This document shows positions 62,961-64,000 of a stretch of DNA of 64,000 nt, piece after piece (positions within the stretch are counted from its first letter, which is position 1; each line of letters opens with the position of its first letter). The notes under the pieces are model-generated. The model saw only the letters and a program-made list of their open reading frames with translations. It was not told where the DNA came from and did not search any database. The stretch is from Aquipseudomonas guryensis (GTDB lineage: Bacteria > Pseudomonadota > Gammaproteobacteria > Pseudomonadales > Pseudomonadaceae): NCBI RefSeq assembly GCF_014164785.1, contig NZ_JACJFN010000002.1, forward strand, positions 682,001 to 746,000, read 5' to 3'. The translations under genes and the position numbers were made by a program.

Positions 62961-64000
62961 ATGAACAGCCTGCTGAACACTCAGTACCGCAAGCACTTGC
63001 CCGGTACAGCATTGGACTACTTCGACACCCGCGAAGCGGTCGATGCCATCGAAGCTGGCGCCTACGCCAAACTGCCCTATACCTCCCGCGTACTGGCCGA
63101 GCAGTTGGTGCGTCGCTGCGAGCCGGAGGCGCTGACCGATTCGCTCAAGCAGCTGATCGAGCGCAAACGCGACCTCGACTTCCCCTGGTATCCGGCTCGT
63201 GTGGTGTGTCACGACATTCTCGGCCAGACCGCACTGGTCGACCTGGCCGGCCTGCGCGATGCCATCGCCGAGAAGGGCGGCGAGCCGGCCAAGGTCAATC
63301 CGGTGGTGCCAACCCAGCTGATCGTCGACCACTCGCTGGCCGTGGAGTTCGCCGGCTTCGATCCGGATGCGTTCGAGAAGAACCGCGCAGTCGAAGAGCG
63401 TCGCAACGAGGACCGTTTCCACTTTATCGAGTGGACCAAGACCGCGTTCAAGAACGTCGACGTGATCCCGGCCGGCAACGGCATCATGCACCAGATCAAC
63501 CTGGAGAAAATGAGTCCGGTGATCCAGGCGCGTGGCGGCATTGCGTTCCCGGATACCTGTGTGGGCACCGATTCGCACACCCCGCACGTCGATGCACTGG
63601 GCGTGATCGCCATCGGCGTCGGTGGCCTGGAAGCCGAGACCGTAATGTTGGGCCTGCCGTCGATGATGCGCCTGCCCGACATAGTCGGCGTCGAGCTGAC
63701 CGGCAAGCGCCAGCCCGGCATCACCGCCACCGATATCGTTCTGGCCATCACCGAGTTCCTGCGCAAGGAGCGCGTGGTCGGCGCCTGGGTCGAGTTCTTC
63801 GGTGCGGGTGCGGACAGCCTGTCGATCGGCGACCGTGCGACCATTTCCAACATGTGCCCGGAATACGGCGCCACCGCTTCGATGTTCTACATCGACCAGC
63901 AGACCATTGATTACCTCAAACTCACCGGTCGTGAGCCGGAGCAGGTGGCTCTGGTCGAGCACTACGCCAAGACCTCCGGCCTGTGGGCCGATGCGCTGGT
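62961..64000 (+). CDS. acnD: 2-Methylisocitrate dehydratase AcnD, N-terminal part
   Basis: Starts at ATG 62961, two bases after the prpC stop, and runs open to the window end (346 codons of a protein normally near 865). The AcnD-like start MNSLLNTQYRKHLPGTALDYFD and the substrate-binding segments DHSLAVEF, GNGIMHQINLE and GTDSHTPHVDALGVIAIGVGG are present. The iron-sulfur Cys motifs lie further downstream, outside the window. In pseudomonads AcnD with PrpF replaces PrpD in the cycle. Confidence 0.95.
   Translation, partial: MNSLLNTQYRKHLPGTALDYFDTREAVDAIEAGAYAKLPYTSRVLAEQLVRRCEPEALTDSLKQLIERKRDLDFPWYPARVVCHDILGQTALVDLAGLRDAIAEKGGEPAKVNPVVPTQLIVDHSLAVEFAGFDPDAFEKNRAVEERRNEDRFHFIEWTKTAFKNVDVIPAGNGIMHQINLEKMSPVIQARGGIAFPDTCVGTDSHTPHVDALGVIAIGVGGLEAETVMLGLPSMMRLPDIVGVELTGKRQPGITATDIVLAITEFLRKERVVGAWVEFFGAGADSLSIGDRATISNMCPEYGATASMFYIDQQTIDYLKLTGREPEQVALVEHYAKTSGLWADAL

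Overview
The window looks like chromosomal DNA of a Pseudomonas species. Support comes from the high-GC host genes, the oprI lipoprotein, a ThrH homologue, a family I.1 lipase with its foldase, kdpFABC-DE, the cysB/cysH pair and the prp (2-methylcitrate) operon. From memory the lipase resembles that of the P. alcaligenes group, and several gene blocks recall P. aeruginosa neighbourhoods. No database was searched.

Layout. 1-7.2 kb: end of a branched-chain amino acid carrier (BrnQ), two alpha/beta hydrolases, a GST, a DUF4892 protein, an AI-2E family permease and a DUF945 protein. 7.4-15.5 kb: the potassium system kdpFABC with sensor kinase KdpD and regulator KdpE, preceded by a candidate KdpE box and carrying REP-like hairpins. 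15.5-20.3 kb: patatin-like protein, small lipoprotein, flavin reductase-like protein and a large cation P-type ATPase. 20.4-29 kb: MoxR/DUF58/TgpA cluster, CHAD protein, thioesterase, TatD, an MltF-like lytic transglycosylase and DoxX. 29.2-31.4 kb: lipase and foldase behind a clear sigma-54 promoter. 31.8-36.5 kb: GreB and an FtsX-type ABC exporter divergent from tesA.

36.17-44.05 kb: the most interesting part, an AT-richer integrative element of about 7.9 kb. It has inserted inside the coding sequence of tesA, not in a tRNA. A 20-bp direct repeat marks both ends. The element brings its own 3' third of tesA, so the gene stays open as a chimera, and the host's original 3' end lies displaced at 44.03-44.32 kb. 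The element carries a tyrosine integrase, paired arrays of candidate integrase arm sites, an HNH protein, small unknown genes, a frameshifted relic and a three-gene operon. That operon encodes an SMC-like ATPase with a CxxC hook, a small middle component and a protein with a nuclease-like N-terminus. It matches the architecture of ABC-three-component (ABC-3C) conflict systems and is probably an anti-phage or anti-plasmid defence cargo.

44.3-60 kb returns to the host: L,D-transpeptidase, oprI, DAHP synthase, PilZ, thioredoxin-like protein, PanE-like reductase, cytosolic-type 5'-nucleotidase, a universal stress protein, cysB, cysH, thrH, pabB, and a three-gene operon (retropepsin-like protease, inactive transglutaminase with membrane helices, ATP-grasp glutamate ligase-like). 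60.1-64 kb: a GntR/FCD regulator with candidate operators leads the propionate operon prpB-prpC-acnD, cut by the window end. No rRNA, tRNA or CRISPR array was seen.
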